This document shows, in pieces, positions 44,723-53,125 of a stretch of DNA of 64,000 nt; the stretch's first letter is position 1, and every line of letters begins with the position of its first letter. The stretch covers positions 1 to 64,000 of the forward strand of contig NZ_JAKGAO010000015.1 in assembly GCF_021532315.1 (NCBI RefSeq), read 5' to 3'. Under the pieces are notes generated by a model that was not told the DNA's origin, did not search any database, and saw only the letters and a program-made list of their open reading frames with translations. Position numbers and translations under genes: made by a program. This DNA is from Paenibacillus tarimensis. Lineage in GTDB: Bacteria > Bacillota > Bacilli > Paenibacillales > Paenibacillaceae.

Positions 44723-46207
44723 TTACTCCCCCAGCCTGATATCCCATTTGCGAATCGATTTCAGCACGCAGCCTGTACCTTCTGCGAATACCCGGATGCC
44801 AAGCGACTCCGGCTGCGGATAGATCCGCGCTGTCATCACCTGCTCTCCGTCCCCGATGAACACTTCCACCGATGACTTATCCACGAACACGCGCAGCTTC
44901 AGCCTGCCTTCGGCAAGGCCGACAGCCGCCCGCCGCTCGCCGCCCGGCCCCATTCCCGCGCGGTCGCGGTTCAGGATGACCATTCCGCTCGCCGCATCGT
45001 AAGCCAGGATCGTCTCATCCGCCGCGCCAGCCCGGAGCTTCAACCCGAACAGCGCCGCTTCTCCTGCCTCAAACTCTGCCTCAAGCTCGTAGCAGTCGCC
45101 CTTCATGTCCAGCTCTGTCTCGCCAGCCAGCGGGGTCTGGCGAAGCTCTTCCAGCTCACCCCGGTAAGCCTCCAGCTCGGGCAGCGGCCGGTACAGCACC
45201 CTGTCCCCGTCCAGTACCGCCTCACGCGGCAGGCTCATGGCCCCGGCCCAGTTATGGCCAAGCTTCTGGGTAGGCATGTCGGCTTCCCACATGTCCATCC
45301 AGCCAATCACAATCCGCCTGCCCTTGTCGTCTAGCGTGGACTGCGGCGCATAGAAGTCAAAGCCATGGTCGACCTGCGCATTCCGCTCCGAGTGGAATAC
45401 GCCCTGCTCTGCGTCAAACCGCCCCACAACCGCCATCGTGGAATGAAGGTTGCGGTACTGCTCGCCTTGAGCCGGCATCCGCTGCGGGGACAGCATGAAG
45501 ACATGCTTATCGCCTAGCGGGAACAAATCCGGGCATTCCCAGTTATCGCCGAAGCGCCCGTCGCTTGCAGCCAGTACATTCACATAGGTCCAATTACGCA
45601 GGTCATCCGAGCGGTACAGCAGAACAAGTCCGTTGCCCTTCGCGTCGTTGGAGCCGAGCACAACATAATAGCGTCCCTCATGCGTGAACACCTTCGGATC
45701 ACGGAAGTCCTTGCGGCTTATCCCCTCGGGAATCTCGTCGTACCCGATAACCGGATTATCCTCCAGCTTAGTGAAGGTTACGCCGTCCTCCGATATGGCA
45801 ATCCCCTGAGACTGCTTGTAATCCCGGTCCTTGTCCGGTCCGGTCATCACATGGCCGGTGTACATCAGCAGCAGCTTGCCGTCCTGCTCGATTGCGCTGC
45901 CTGAGAAGCAGCCGTCCCGGTCAAATTCGGTATCCGGCGCAAGCGCGACCGGAAGGTAGGTCCATTTGAACAGATCACGGCTGACCGCATGCCCCCAGTG
46001 CATAGGCCCCCACACCGAGTCATACGGATAATGCTGATAGAACAAGTGGTACTCGCCGTTAAACTGCACGAAGCCGTTCGGGTCGTTCATCCAGCCAACC
46101 TCTGCCATCAGATGATAGTGAAGGCGGTAATCGGGCCGTACCTCCGCCTTCCGCTCGCGGATATAACGGTCAGCACGCTCCCGTGTATATGTTCTCTCTT
46201 GCTGCAT
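44723..46207 (-). CDS. Sucrose/fructan hydrolase, GH32 (beta-fructofuranosidase)
   Basis: 494 residues without a signal peptide, so it works in the cytoplasm. The GH32 landmarks are VGWMNDPNGFVQF (nucleophile aspartate of the NDPNG box, near residue 41), FRDPKVF (the RDP box that stabilises the transition state) and WECPDLFPLG (acid/base glutamate of the EC box). The C-terminal beta-sandwich (about 350-490) includes LRVFVDKSSVEVFIGDG. It cleaves terminal fructose from sucrose or short fructans delivered unphosphorylated by the ABC transporter encoded upstream. It precedes the fructokinase gene by 3 bp. No PTS component is nearby. Confidence 0.93.
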   Translation of the reverse strand: MQQERTYTRERADRYIRERKAEVRPDYRLHYHLMAEVGWMNDPNGFVQFNGEYHLFYQHYPYDSVWGPMHWGHAVSRDLFKWTYLPVALAPDTEFDRDGCFSGSAIEQDGKLLLMYTGHVMTGPDKDRDYKQSQGIAISEDGVTFTKLEDNPVIGYDEIPEGISRKDFRDPKVFTHEGRYYVVLGSNDAKGNGLVLLYRSDDLRNWTYVNVLAASDGRFGDNWECPDLFPLGDKHVFMLSPQRMPAQGEQYRNLHSTMAVVGRFDAEQGVFHSERNAQVDHGFDFYAPQSTLDDKGRRIVIGWMDMWEADMPTQKLGHNWAGAMSLPREAVLDGDRVLYRPLPELEAYRGELEELRQTPLAGETELDMKGDCYELEAEFEAGEAALFGLKLRAGAADETILAYDAASGMVILNRDRAGMGPGGERRAAVGLAEGRLKLRVFVDKSSVEVFIGDGEQVMTARIYPQPESLGIRVFAEGTGCVLKSIRKWDIRLGE

Positions 46208-46258
46208 CCCCTATCCCATCCTAACTGTCAGTTATAGTCATCTCTATTCCATGGCATT

Positions 46259-47089
46259 CTATTTAATCGATCCCTGCATGACACCGCGGATAATATACTT
46301 CTGCGCAAACAGATAGACCACAATGACAGGCAGAATCGTCAGCACAAGTCCAGCCATAAGCGGCCCGTAATCAACGGAATAGGTTCCGTAGAAATTATAG
46401 GTCGACAGCGGCAGCGTCCGCTGCGCGGGTCCGGTAAGAATGAGAGACGGCAGCAGGAAGTCGTTCCATACCCACAGCACGTTCAGGATCGAAATTGTAG
46501 CGGTCGTCGGCGCAAGCACCGGGAATACGATCCGGAAGAATGTCTGCCTGCGCGTGCAGCCGTCGATCATCGCCGCTTCCTCCAGCTCCGCCGGTACACT
46601 CTTTACAAAGCCATGGTAGATAAAGACCGCCAGCGAGCTGCCGAAGCCGAGGTACATATAGATCAGCGACAGCTTACTATTCAGCATGCCCAGCGAGCCG
46701 TAAACTTTTACCAGCGGAATCATGATCGCCTGGAATGGAATAATCATCGAGGCCACCATGAGCAGGAAGGTATATTGATTAAATTTCGTATTATTGCGGA
46801 CAAAATAGTGCGCCGTCATAGCTGCGCAGAGCGCAATGATCAGCACGCTTGCCACCGTAATGACCAGCGAGTTTGTAAACGCGGCAATATAGTTCATTTT
46901 ATCAAAAGCATTCATATAATTCGCCAAATCCAGACGTTCCGGCAGCGAGAGCGGATTGGCGGTAATGTCCTGGTTAGCCTTAAATGAGTTCAGCAGCAGC
47001 AGGACAAACGGCACGATAAACAGCAGCAGCGTGAGGGCCAGCACGACATATTTGAGCCATGCGGCCGATGAAGAACGGGAACCGACCAT
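46259..47089 (-). CDS. Sugar ABC transporter permease, MalG type
   Basis: 276 residues with six membrane helices. The inner-membrane EAA loop that docks to the ATPase is seen as ELEEAAMIDGCTRRQTFFRIVFP near residue 190. The start overlaps the stop of the MalF-type permease gene by one base, so the two are made together. With the lipoprotein they form a CUT1-type importer. No ATPase is encoded in the operon, so it likely borrows a shared MsmK/MsmX-type ATPase encoded elsewhere. Confidence 0.92.
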   Translation of the reverse strand: MVGSRSSSAAWLKYVVLALTLLLFIVPFVLLLLNSFKANQDITANPLSLPERLDLANYMNAFDKMNYIAAFTNSLVITVASVLIIALCAAMTAHYFVRNNTKFNQYTFLLMVASMIIPFQAIMIPLVKVYGSLGMLNSKLSLIYMYLGFGSSLAVFIYHGFVKSVPAELEEAAMIDGCTRRQTFFRIVFPVLAPTTATISILNVLWVWNDFLLPSLILTGPAQRTLPLSTYNFYGTYSVDYGPLMAGLVLTILPVIVVYLFAQKYIIRGVMQGSIK

Positions 47090-47970
47090 TATGCCTCCAC
47101 CTCCATCTTCTTGCTGAAATACACCTGAATCAGGGTGATGGCTGCCACAAGCACGAACAGTACAAGCGCTTCCGCCTGTCCAACACCGTAATCACGGGAG
47201 AGGAACGCCTTGCCGTATACGTGCATAGAAACCATCTCCGTCGATTTGAACGGTCCGCCCTTGGTCAGCGCCAGGTTCACGTCATAGACCATGAAGGTCC
47301 GCTGCAGCGACAGGAAGATGCAGACAATGAAGGACGGCACCATCAAGGGCAGAACCATCCGCCGCATCTTGGTCCAGCCATTCGCTCCATCAATGCTTGC
47401 CGCCTCCATAATATCATTCGGCACACCCATCAGACCTGCGACGTAGATGACCATCATATAACCGGCGTACTGCCAGACGGTTACAATGACGAGCGACCAG
47501 AACGCCTTGTCGGGATCAGCCAGCCAGGAAGCGCTGAAGATGGGAATGCCGGCCTGCTGCCCGAAATAGACGAGCACATTGCTGAATATAAACTGCCAGA
47601 TGAAGCCGAGGACAATGCCCCCGACCAGATTCGGCAGGAAGAAGCCCGCACGGAAGATGCTCTGTCCCTTCAGCCCTTTGGTCAGGACATAGGCAAGCGC
47701 AAAGGCTACCGCATTAATTAGAACAACCGAGAAGAATACATACTGAAGGGTTAGACCAAATGATTTCCAAAATACCGCGTCGCGGAATACTTCCCCGTAA
47801 TTCTGAAAGCCGACAAAGGACTGTGTCGTCGATATGCCATCCCAGTTCGTGAACGTCAGATATATGCCGTACAGGAACGGAATGATCATAACCGTTATGA
47901 ATGCAAACAGAGTCGGCCCGGTAAAGAGCAGCCGTGTCAGCAGGCGGTTCCATCCTTTTTCCTTAATCAT
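47089..47970 (-). CDS. Sugar ABC transporter permease, MalF type
   Basis: 293 residues, six membrane helices, and the EAA loop MEAASIDGANGWTKMRRMVLP near residue 190. Typical length of the Bacillota CUT1 permeases, which lack the large periplasmic loop of E. coli MalF. It pairs with the MalG-type permease that follows. It lies 133 bp downstream of the binding-protein gene, and a hairpin in that gap may reduce its expression relative to the binding protein. Confidence 0.92.
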   Translation of the reverse strand: MIKEKGWNRLLTRLLFTGPTLFAFITVMIIPFLYGIYLTFTNWDGISTTQSFVGFQNYGEVFRDAVFWKSFGLTLQYVFFSVVLINAVAFALAYVLTKGLKGQSIFRAGFFLPNLVGGIVLGFIWQFIFSNVLVYFGQQAGIPIFSASWLADPDKAFWSLVIVTVWQYAGYMMVIYVAGLMGVPNDIMEAASIDGANGWTKMRRMVLPLMVPSFIVCIFLSLQRTFMVYDVNLALTKGGPFKSTEMVSMHVYGKAFLSRDYGVGQAEALVLFVLVAAITLIQVYFSKKMEVEA

Positions 47971-48029
47971 TCTAATCCCTCTCTATCTGTAAGAATCCTG
48001 TGCAAGACTGCCGGTCTTAAGAAGCAAGA

Positions 48030-48058
48030 ATGGATAAGACACATGCGGTCCTATCCAT
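48030..48058 (-). terminator. Intercistronic hairpin between binding protein and permease genes
   Basis: Stem ATGGATA/TATCCAT with a 15-nt loop and no T-run. Such hairpins between binding-protein and permease genes often stabilise the upstream mRNA or allow partial termination, giving more binding protein than permease. Confidence 0.4.
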
Positions 48059-48103
48059 CCGTTACGTCTGTTGCCTTCCCTGTGTCTGTGCAGGCAGCTG
48101 TAT

Positions 48104-49426
48104 TTACTTCACATTTTTCCAGTAGTTCTCAATTTCCGTGATCAGCCCGGCACGGTCTCCCGCCTTGGCCAGATACTTCTGCATGGAGGAGCCGAGCTGT
48201 GCCCAATGGTCCGCAGGCAGCGTGCTCATGGATTGCTGCGTCTTGCCCGCTGCAATGTGCCCCTGAATGGACTTGCCGAGCGGATCGGCGGCCGGAATCG
48301 TAATATTGCTGAATGCCGGGATAATATTGGCTTTGTTCACCAGGTAATCCTGTCCCTTCTCGTCATAGACCAGCCATTCGAGGAACTTCTTCGCCGCTTC
48401 CTGCTGCTCTGGGGTGCTGAATTCCTTGTCAATCACCAGCCGCTTGGAAACCGCCGTGGAAATCTCCGAGTTGCCGAAGTCTTCCGGATTGTTGCTGATC
48501 GGTACCGGCAGGAAGCCATACTGGCCTTCCGCGGTGTCAAAGCTGCTGAGCTGCGGCCATGCCCAGTTGCCCATGAACCAAATGCCGACCTCTCCCTTGC
48601 CTAGCAGCTCGGGACCACGCTCATATGTGCCGGCAAGCGGCGAAGCGCTGTCAATGTTATGAGCCATCATCAGATCAAAGGTGTCCATCAGGCCGTTGAA
48701 AGGCGCATTGTTCGCCAGATCAACCTCACCTGCTCTAAGCGATTCTATGAACTTATCTACCTCAGCCAGGTCCTTGCTCTGTGTTGCGTAAGCGAGCGGC
48801 AGGTAGTGGGCGCCAAGTGACCAGTCCATCGGCGAGATCACAAGCGCCTTCTTGCCGGTTGCTTCGATCTGCTTGAACAGACTTGCGAGGTCATCACGCG
48901 TCCGGATCGTCGAAGGGTCAAATTCGCCGCCAACCGCCTCATCAACTACCTTCTTGTTATAAATGAAGCCGTAGCCTTCAATAGCCAGCGGGAAGGCATA
49001 ATTCTTACCGTCAAAGGTCGTATGCTCAGTTGCGTTAGGTACCGTATCCGCCATCCACTTCTCACCGTTCAAGTCCAGTACACGATCCTTGAACTTCTCT
49101 ACATCACCGGTATCCAGCATCGTGATCGTAGCCGGGTTCCCTGATGCATACAGCGTGGAAGCCCGCTCGAATGGGGACTGCCCAGCCGGCACAAGGGATA
49201 CCTCGAACGTAATGTCCGGGTTGCTTGCAGAAAACGCCTTGGCCGCCTCTTCCAGCGGCTGCTGAATTTCACCCTTGGAATTAAGCAGCGTAACCTTGAC
49301 GCTCTTGCCGCCAGTGGAGCCGCTGCCTCCCTCCTGGCCGTTATTCGCTGCGTTGCCGCAAGCGCTGAGCACCATAATAACCAGCAGTGAAAGAATAAGT
49401 ATGGAAGTGCTTGAACGTTTCTTCAT
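48104..49426 (-). CDS. Sugar ABC transporter substrate-binding lipoprotein
   Basis: 440 residues. The lipoprotein signal MKKRSSTSILILSLLVIMVLSACGN has the lipobox LSAC, so the mature protein is anchored by its cysteine on the outer face of the membrane. The rest is a cluster B (MalE-like) binding protein, with the family segment ITMLDTGDVEKFKDRVLDLNG and GKGEVGIWFMGNWAWPQL in the ligand cleft. First gene of the operon binding protein - MalF - MalG - GH32 - fructokinase, so sucrose or a fructo-oligosaccharide is the expected ligand. Three operator-like boxes lie 54-103 bp upstream. Confidence 0.93.
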   Translation of the reverse strand: MKKRSSTSILILSLLVIMVLSACGNAANNGQEGGSGSTGGKSVKVTLLNSKGEIQQPLEEAAKAFSASNPDITFEVSLVPAGQSPFERASTLYASGNPATITMLDTGDVEKFKDRVLDLNGEKWMADTVPNATEHTTFDGKNYAFPLAIEGYGFIYNKKVVDEAVGGEFDPSTIRTRDDLASLFKQIEATGKKALVISPMDWSLGAHYLPLAYATQSKDLAEVDKFIESLRAGEVDLANNAPFNGLMDTFDLMMAHNIDSASPLAGTYERGPELLGKGEVGIWFMGNWAWPQLSSFDTAEGQYGFLPVPISNNPEDFGNSEISTAVSKRLVIDKEFSTPEQQEAAKKFLEWLVYDEKGQDYLVNKANIIPAFSNITIPAADPLGKSIQGHIAAGKTQQSMSTLPADHWAQLGSSMQKYLAKAGDRAGLITEIENYWKNVK

Positions 49427-49479
49427 ATTCCTGTTCCCCCAATGTGTGAGTGAATTTAACCGCTTACAAGGCTATTGTA

Positions 49480-49529
49480 TGTCAAACGTTTATCATATGT
49501 CAACCCTTTGACATGTCATTCGTTTGACA
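49480..49529. promoter_or_regulatory. Three tandem LacI-type operator boxes
   Basis: TGTCAAACGTTTATCA (49480-49495), TGTCAACCCTTTGACA (49498-49513) and TGTCATTCGTTTGACA (49514-49529) share TGTCA-N2-C-N-TTT-N2-CA. The outer arms TATGTCAAACG and CGTTTGACATA are also exact complements. They lie in the promoter region of the sugar operon and probably bind the LacI-family regulator encoded at 50928-51905. Confidence 0.7.
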
Positions 49530-49596
49530 TAGACGTTTGGGGGGTGTTATCTACGGGTATTCGGATGATCGTGAATAGGATAGATTCGAACCATAC

Positions 49597-49681
49597 CTTG
49601 CATTACAAGACTATTAATGTTATCCTTCACGTATACCATGTAATACAAGATACTTTATAATCATAACCCTTGTATTACAAG
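49597..49681. promoter_or_regulatory. Three PadR-type operator boxes
   Basis: CTTGCATTACAAG (49597-49609), CATGTAATACAAG (49637-49649) and CTTGTATTACAAG (49669-49681) are variants of a 13-bp near-palindrome. The third lies between a TATAAT at 49656-49661 and the PadR start, so a bound repressor would block transcription of its own operon. Confidence 0.6.
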
Positions 49682-49705
49682 TTAGTTGAGAAAGGAGGGG
49701 GGAAT

Positions 49706-50068
49706 TTGTCGACAACACAAATGCTAAAGGGCATCATTGATGGCTGTTTGCTGGCAATTATCAAGGATAAAGAAGTATATGGTTACGAAATGGCGGAAAA
49801 ACTTGAGAGTTATGGTTTCCACTCTTTTAGTGAGGGTACAATTTATCCCTTGTTATTGAGGATGCAGAAGGAAGGGTTGGTAGTATCCACCTTAAAAGAA
49901 TCCACAGCGGGACCAAAAAGAAAATATTATTCACTGACTCCAAAGGGGGAGTTAGAATTGAATGAATTTATAGAACGTTGGAACAATTTACAGTCTAATG
50001 TTAACAAAGTACTGCGTTGTGAATCAGATACAAAAGATACAAAAGGAGCTGAGATCATTGAAGAATGA
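49706..50068 (+). CDS. PadR family transcriptional regulator
   Basis: 120 residues. Winged helix with the PadR pattern KGIIDGCLLAIIKDKEVYGYEMAEKL, EGTIYPLLLRMQKEGLV and GPKRKYYSLTPKGE, followed by a short C-terminal helix for dimerisation (subfamily s2 length). The start is TTG at 49706, with AAAGGAGGGGG about 6 nt ahead; the in-frame TTG at 49670 lies inside an operator box and lacks an RBS. The next gene overlaps it by 11 bp. PadR plus a HAAS-domain membrane protein is a recurrent autoregulated pair in Bacillota. AT-rich compared with both flanks. Confidence 0.9.
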   Translation: MSTTQMLKGIIDGCLLAIIKDKEVYGYEMAEKLESYGFHSFSEGTIYPLLLRMQKEGLVVSTLKESTAGPKRKYYSLTPKGELELNEFIERWNNLQSNVNKVLRCESDTKDTKGAEIIEE

Positions 50069-50816
50069 GTTAATACTTTCCAAAAAAAGCAAAGATTTCT
50101 TGGGGAACTTACGTGTTTATTTATTTTCAAGTGGTAAAAAGCAGGATGAGATTGAGGAAATTGTGGATGAATTAGAAATTCATTTGTCCGAAGCTGAAAG
50201 AGACGGGAAATCCATTGAGAAAATTATCGGGAAATCACCGAAAGAATATATGGAGATGGTTTCTAATGAGATGGTAATTGACTATCGAACATGGTTTAAA
50301 TACATTTGCATAATCATTTTTGGAACATTTTCTTTTACAATTTTCCCTGACCTATTAGAAGGCAACCTTTCCTATTCTGTCTTGGAAATTATCGGACATA
50401 TTGTGATTGGTACAATATTTATTGCTTCTGCTTTTGCAGGACTTAAATATAGTTCTACAGCAAATCAATCTTTTAAAAAACAAGGGTTTATATTGGCTGG
50501 TATAGCGATACTGCCTATCGTTCTGTTTGTTGGGTTAATCTACCTAAATAGAGCCATCGACACTCCCACCATTCATTTCGGCAATATGAGTAGCCTGATC
50601 ATCGGCATAATCACAACACTCTTTATAATAGGTGTTTCCATTTGGACAAAATCCTGGATTTTAGTCATTATAATAGCATTGCTAACACTTCCCGATTATT
50701 TACTAAATCTGACCACTGTCCAGCACGAAACACAACTAATCATTAGTACGATCGTAACTTTTGGAGGAATTGCCATTTACCTATGGATATCGTCTAAATT
50801 GAAAAAAAACAAGTGA
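50058..50816 (+). CDS. HAAS-domain membrane protein (PadR partner)
   Basis: 252 residues from TTG at 50058, which has AAAAGGAG 10 nt ahead; the ORF is open to 49998 without an RBS. The N-terminal 75 residues form a HAAS-like helical domain (GKKQDEIEEIVDELEIHLSEAERDGKSIEKIIG) found in proteins encoded beside PadR regulators. Six membrane helices follow (for example YICIIIFGTFSFTIF and IIGHIVIGTIFIASAFAG). Such proteins are thought to transmit envelope signals or antagonise sigma or PadR activity; the role here is not known. It overlaps padR by 11 bp and is similarly AT-rich, so both were probably acquired together. Confidence 0.78.
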   Translation: MKNELILSKKSKDFLGNLRVYLFSSGKKQDEIEEIVDELEIHLSEAERDGKSIEKIIGKSPKEYMEMVSNEMVIDYRTWFKYICIIIFGTFSFTIFPDLLEGNLSYSVLEIIGHIVIGTIFIASAFAGLKYSSTANQSFKKQGFILAGIAILPIVLFVGLIYLNRAIDTPTIHFGNMSSLIIGIITTLFIIGVSIWTKSWILVIIIALLTLPDYLLNLTTVQHETQLIISTIVTFGGIAIYLWISSKLKKNK

Positions 50817-50927
50817 AGATTAAAAGTAATGATGACCAGCGGCCCCATTCGATTAACTTCGAGAGCCAAAGGGCGGGAGGGCGGCAGACTTCACCGCGTC
50901 CCCGCCCTGCTATTTTCAGCTCTTGGT

Positions 50928-51905
50928 TCAGGTTGTCGCACGCTCAATCAGCTCAACCGGCAGCGTATTGTTCATCTCGTACGGCTCGCCCTCCAGCTGC
51001 CGGCGGATCAGCTCGACTGCCAGACGCCCGATCTCGGCAATCGGCTGCCGCACGGTCGTAATGGCAGGTGTCAGCCAGGAGGCGGCGCTTATGTCATCGT
51101 ACCCGATAATCCGCATCTCATCCGGTACGCGGCGACCGATCTTCACGCACCCCTTCACCGCAAATGCGGCAATAATGTCGCTTGTCGCGAAGATGCCGTC
51201 CACATCCGGATGCTGGTCGAGCAGCTCCTGAATGATCCGCGCGTACTGCTCCTGGTCAAACACATTCATATCCGTCTGGATAGTCATATGCTCGATGCCG
51301 TGCTTGTCCGCCGTATCCCGGAAGCCTTCGCTTCTGCTGTTCGCCAGCAGATCCAGCTCCAGATTCCCGCAGATATGCGCCAGTTTTCGGCAGCCCTTCC
51401 CGATTAGCAGCTCGGTTGCCAGCACGCCTCCCCGGTAATTGTCTGAAGAGATGAACGGAATCTTCTCCCCGATCCGGCGGTCTATCGTCACAATCGGCGA
51501 CCGGAGACTGACGTACTCCTCCACCTCAAGCGTATGGCTGCCCATAATAATGCCGTCCACCCGGTTGCGCTTCAGCATCTCGATATAGTCCCGCTCCTTG
51601 GCCGGGTCCAGCTGGGAATTGCAGAGCAGAACCTTGCAGCCGTTCTCATACGCATAGTACTCCACCTGGCTTGCGAGCTCACTGAAGAATGGATGCGATA
51701 CATTCGGAATAATAAGGCCAATGATATTGGACTGCTTGCGCAGCAGAGACCGGGCGATCTCATTGGGCTGATAATTAAGCGCATCCATCGTTTCGAATAC
51801 TTTCTTCCTCGTCGCTTCGCTTATGTATCCTCTGTTATTCAGCACACGCGATACGGTCGTAACCGACACGCCCGCCTGCTGTGCCACATCATGAATCGTT
51901 GCCAT
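50928..51905 (-). CDS. LacI family transcriptional regulator
   Basis: 325 residues. The N-terminal LacI HTH and hinge are canonical (MATIHDVAQQAGVSVTTVSRVLNNRGYISEATRKKVFETMDALNYQPNEIARSL). A periplasmic-binding-protein-like effector domain follows (NIIGLIIPNVSHPFFSELASQVEYYAYENG, ..., GCVKIGRRVPDEMRIIGYDDI). It is the obvious candidate to repress the sucrose/fructan operon 1.5 kb downstream on the same strand, whose promoter carries three LacI-like boxes. The PadR pair, on the opposite strand, now sits between them. No similar boxes lie directly upstream of lacI itself, so autoregulation is not indicated. Confidence 0.93.
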   Translation of the reverse strand: MATIHDVAQQAGVSVTTVSRVLNNRGYISEATRKKVFETMDALNYQPNEIARSLLRKQSNIIGLIIPNVSHPFFSELASQVEYYAYENGCKVLLCNSQLDPAKERDYIEMLKRNRVDGIIMGSHTLEVEEYVSLRSPIVTIDRRIGEKIPFISSDNYRGGVLATELLIGKGCRKLAHICGNLELDLLANSRSEGFRDTADKHGIEHMTIQTDMNVFDQEQYARIIQELLDQHPDVDGIFATSDIIAAFAVKGCVKIGRRVPDEMRIIGYDDISAASWLTPAITTVRQPIAEIGRLAVELIRRQLEGEPYEMNNTLPVELIERATT

Positions 51906-52192
51906 ATTACCATCTCTCGCCTGTATAGGATTTGCTTCAAACTATACCGGATCACGGTGCCTGGCACAAGCCTTGATGAGCACTTTATGCAGCAGCTGGC
52001 GGGCTCATGCCATCTTCGTTCTCCCTTATTCAGACCTTTAAAATAATATAGGACGGGCGGATACACCGCCCATCAGTACAATAGGGCTAAGATATGCTGC
52101 CAATAAACAGAACAACCGCCCAAAGCACCACCTATTGCAAATTATGGGTAGGTTTTCATGGAAATTATATACTTCTTTGGGAAAAATAAAAA
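51906..52192. other. Intergenic region upstream of the LacI gene
   Basis: Presumed promoter region of the LacI gene. It holds one GC-rich hairpin, GGGCGG/CCGCCC at 52055-52071, without a strong T-run. I see no supported ORF, operator matching the sugar-operon boxes, or RNA gene. Confidence 0.45.
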
Positions 52193-52228
52193 AGCCTGCT
52201 TCTACCCGATAACGGGTAGGTGCAGGCT
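52193..52228 (-). terminator. Terminator after stalk-domain protein 2
   Basis: Stem AGCCTGC-CTACCCG/CGGGTAG-GCAGGCT with a 4-nt loop and a 2-nt symmetric internal loop. The minus strand continues into TTTTTTA. It lies 22 bp past the stop codon. Confidence 0.9.
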
Positions 52229-52249
52229 CTGTGAGCTTTACCACATTAA

Positions 52250-53074
52250 TTAACTAAAATACACTTGCTCCAAAATATACTTGGAGCTGCCGTACTGCTC
52301 AGCGCTGAAGACGAAGTTAACGTAGAAGGTGCTGAATGCATCCCAGCCCGGCGGCTGAATGCCGTACTTAAACGTCTGCGAGAACTCATTCTTCTCACTC
52401 ACATAAGTCACGTCTACACCGCTCAGCTTCACCTTCTTGATCGCTGCCACATAACTCTTCACCTTAGCCGCACTGTTAGCTTCCTTACCGCCATTAACGT
52501 ACTCCGCGAACTGCTCCTTCAGTTTATCCTGACCTGTAATGATCGGGGAGTTCGGGAGAGCTTTGGATGTGTATTTGTCTACATAGGCATTAAAGGTCGT
52601 GAACTTGCCCGTTTCTAGCGCCTTGGCATAAATCCCTGCCAGCTTCAGCGCTTCGGCCTTCATCTTGGCCGTCATTACCTTGTCGCCGCCCTTAAGCTCG
52701 ATAAGATATTGAGACTGCTTGGGCATTACTGGGGCTGCTGCCGCATCCGCCTTGGCTGCTTCTGCTGCGCCTTGGCCGATAAATACGGTCTTCGTCGGGC
52801 TGCTCCAGCCGATCTCGGTGCCAACCGCTTCCGCAACCGCACGGGCAGGCAGATAAGTGTTGCCGTCATAGGTAATCGGCGTAGCTTTGGAGCCGTCCGC
52901 ATTCAGCGGGGTCCAGGAGCTGCCGTTCAGTTCAAACTTGATGTCATGGTTGAGGTATGCCGTGATCTTCTGCAGTCCCGTGGCACCGAAGGCACCTACC
53001 GCACCGAATACCAGACTCGTAGCCAGGACAGAAGTCACGAATACGGATTTTTTCATTTCGATAAACTTCTTCAT
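52250..53074 (-). CDS. Secreted stalk-domain (copper amine oxidase N-terminal) protein, short
   Basis: 274 residues. Signal peptide MKKFIEMKKSVFVTSVLATSLVFGAVGAFGA, then a stalk domain (about 35-105: ITAYLNHDIKFELNGSSWTP, ITYDGNTYLPARAVAEAVGTEIGW), the module annotated as copper amine oxidase N-terminal though no oxidase is present. The C-terminal 160 residues (LIELKGGDKVMTAKMKAEALKLAGIYAKALETG...) are helical at first and end in a beta-rich part (YGIQPPGWDAFSTFYVNFVFSAEQYGSSKY); I recognise no enzyme motif. Its N-terminal 105 residues closely match the neighbouring gene. Probably an envelope-attached or secreted protein of unknown role. Confidence 0.85.
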   Translation of the reverse strand: MKKFIEMKKSVFVTSVLATSLVFGAVGAFGATGLQKITAYLNHDIKFELNGSSWTPLNADGSKATPITYDGNTYLPARAVAEAVGTEIGWSSPTKTVFIGQGAAEAAKADAAAAPVMPKQSQYLIELKGGDKVMTAKMKAEALKLAGIYAKALETGKFTTFNAYVDKYTSKALPNSPIITGQDKLKEQFAEYVNGGKEANSAAKVKSYVAAIKKVKLSGVDVTYVSEKNEFSQTFKYGIQPPGWDAFSTFYVNFVFSAEQYGSSKYILEQVYFS

Positions 53075-53125
53075 TGCTGCTGTTCCTCTCTCTGCTTAAA
53101 TTAGGGAATCCGGTAAATCCGTGAA

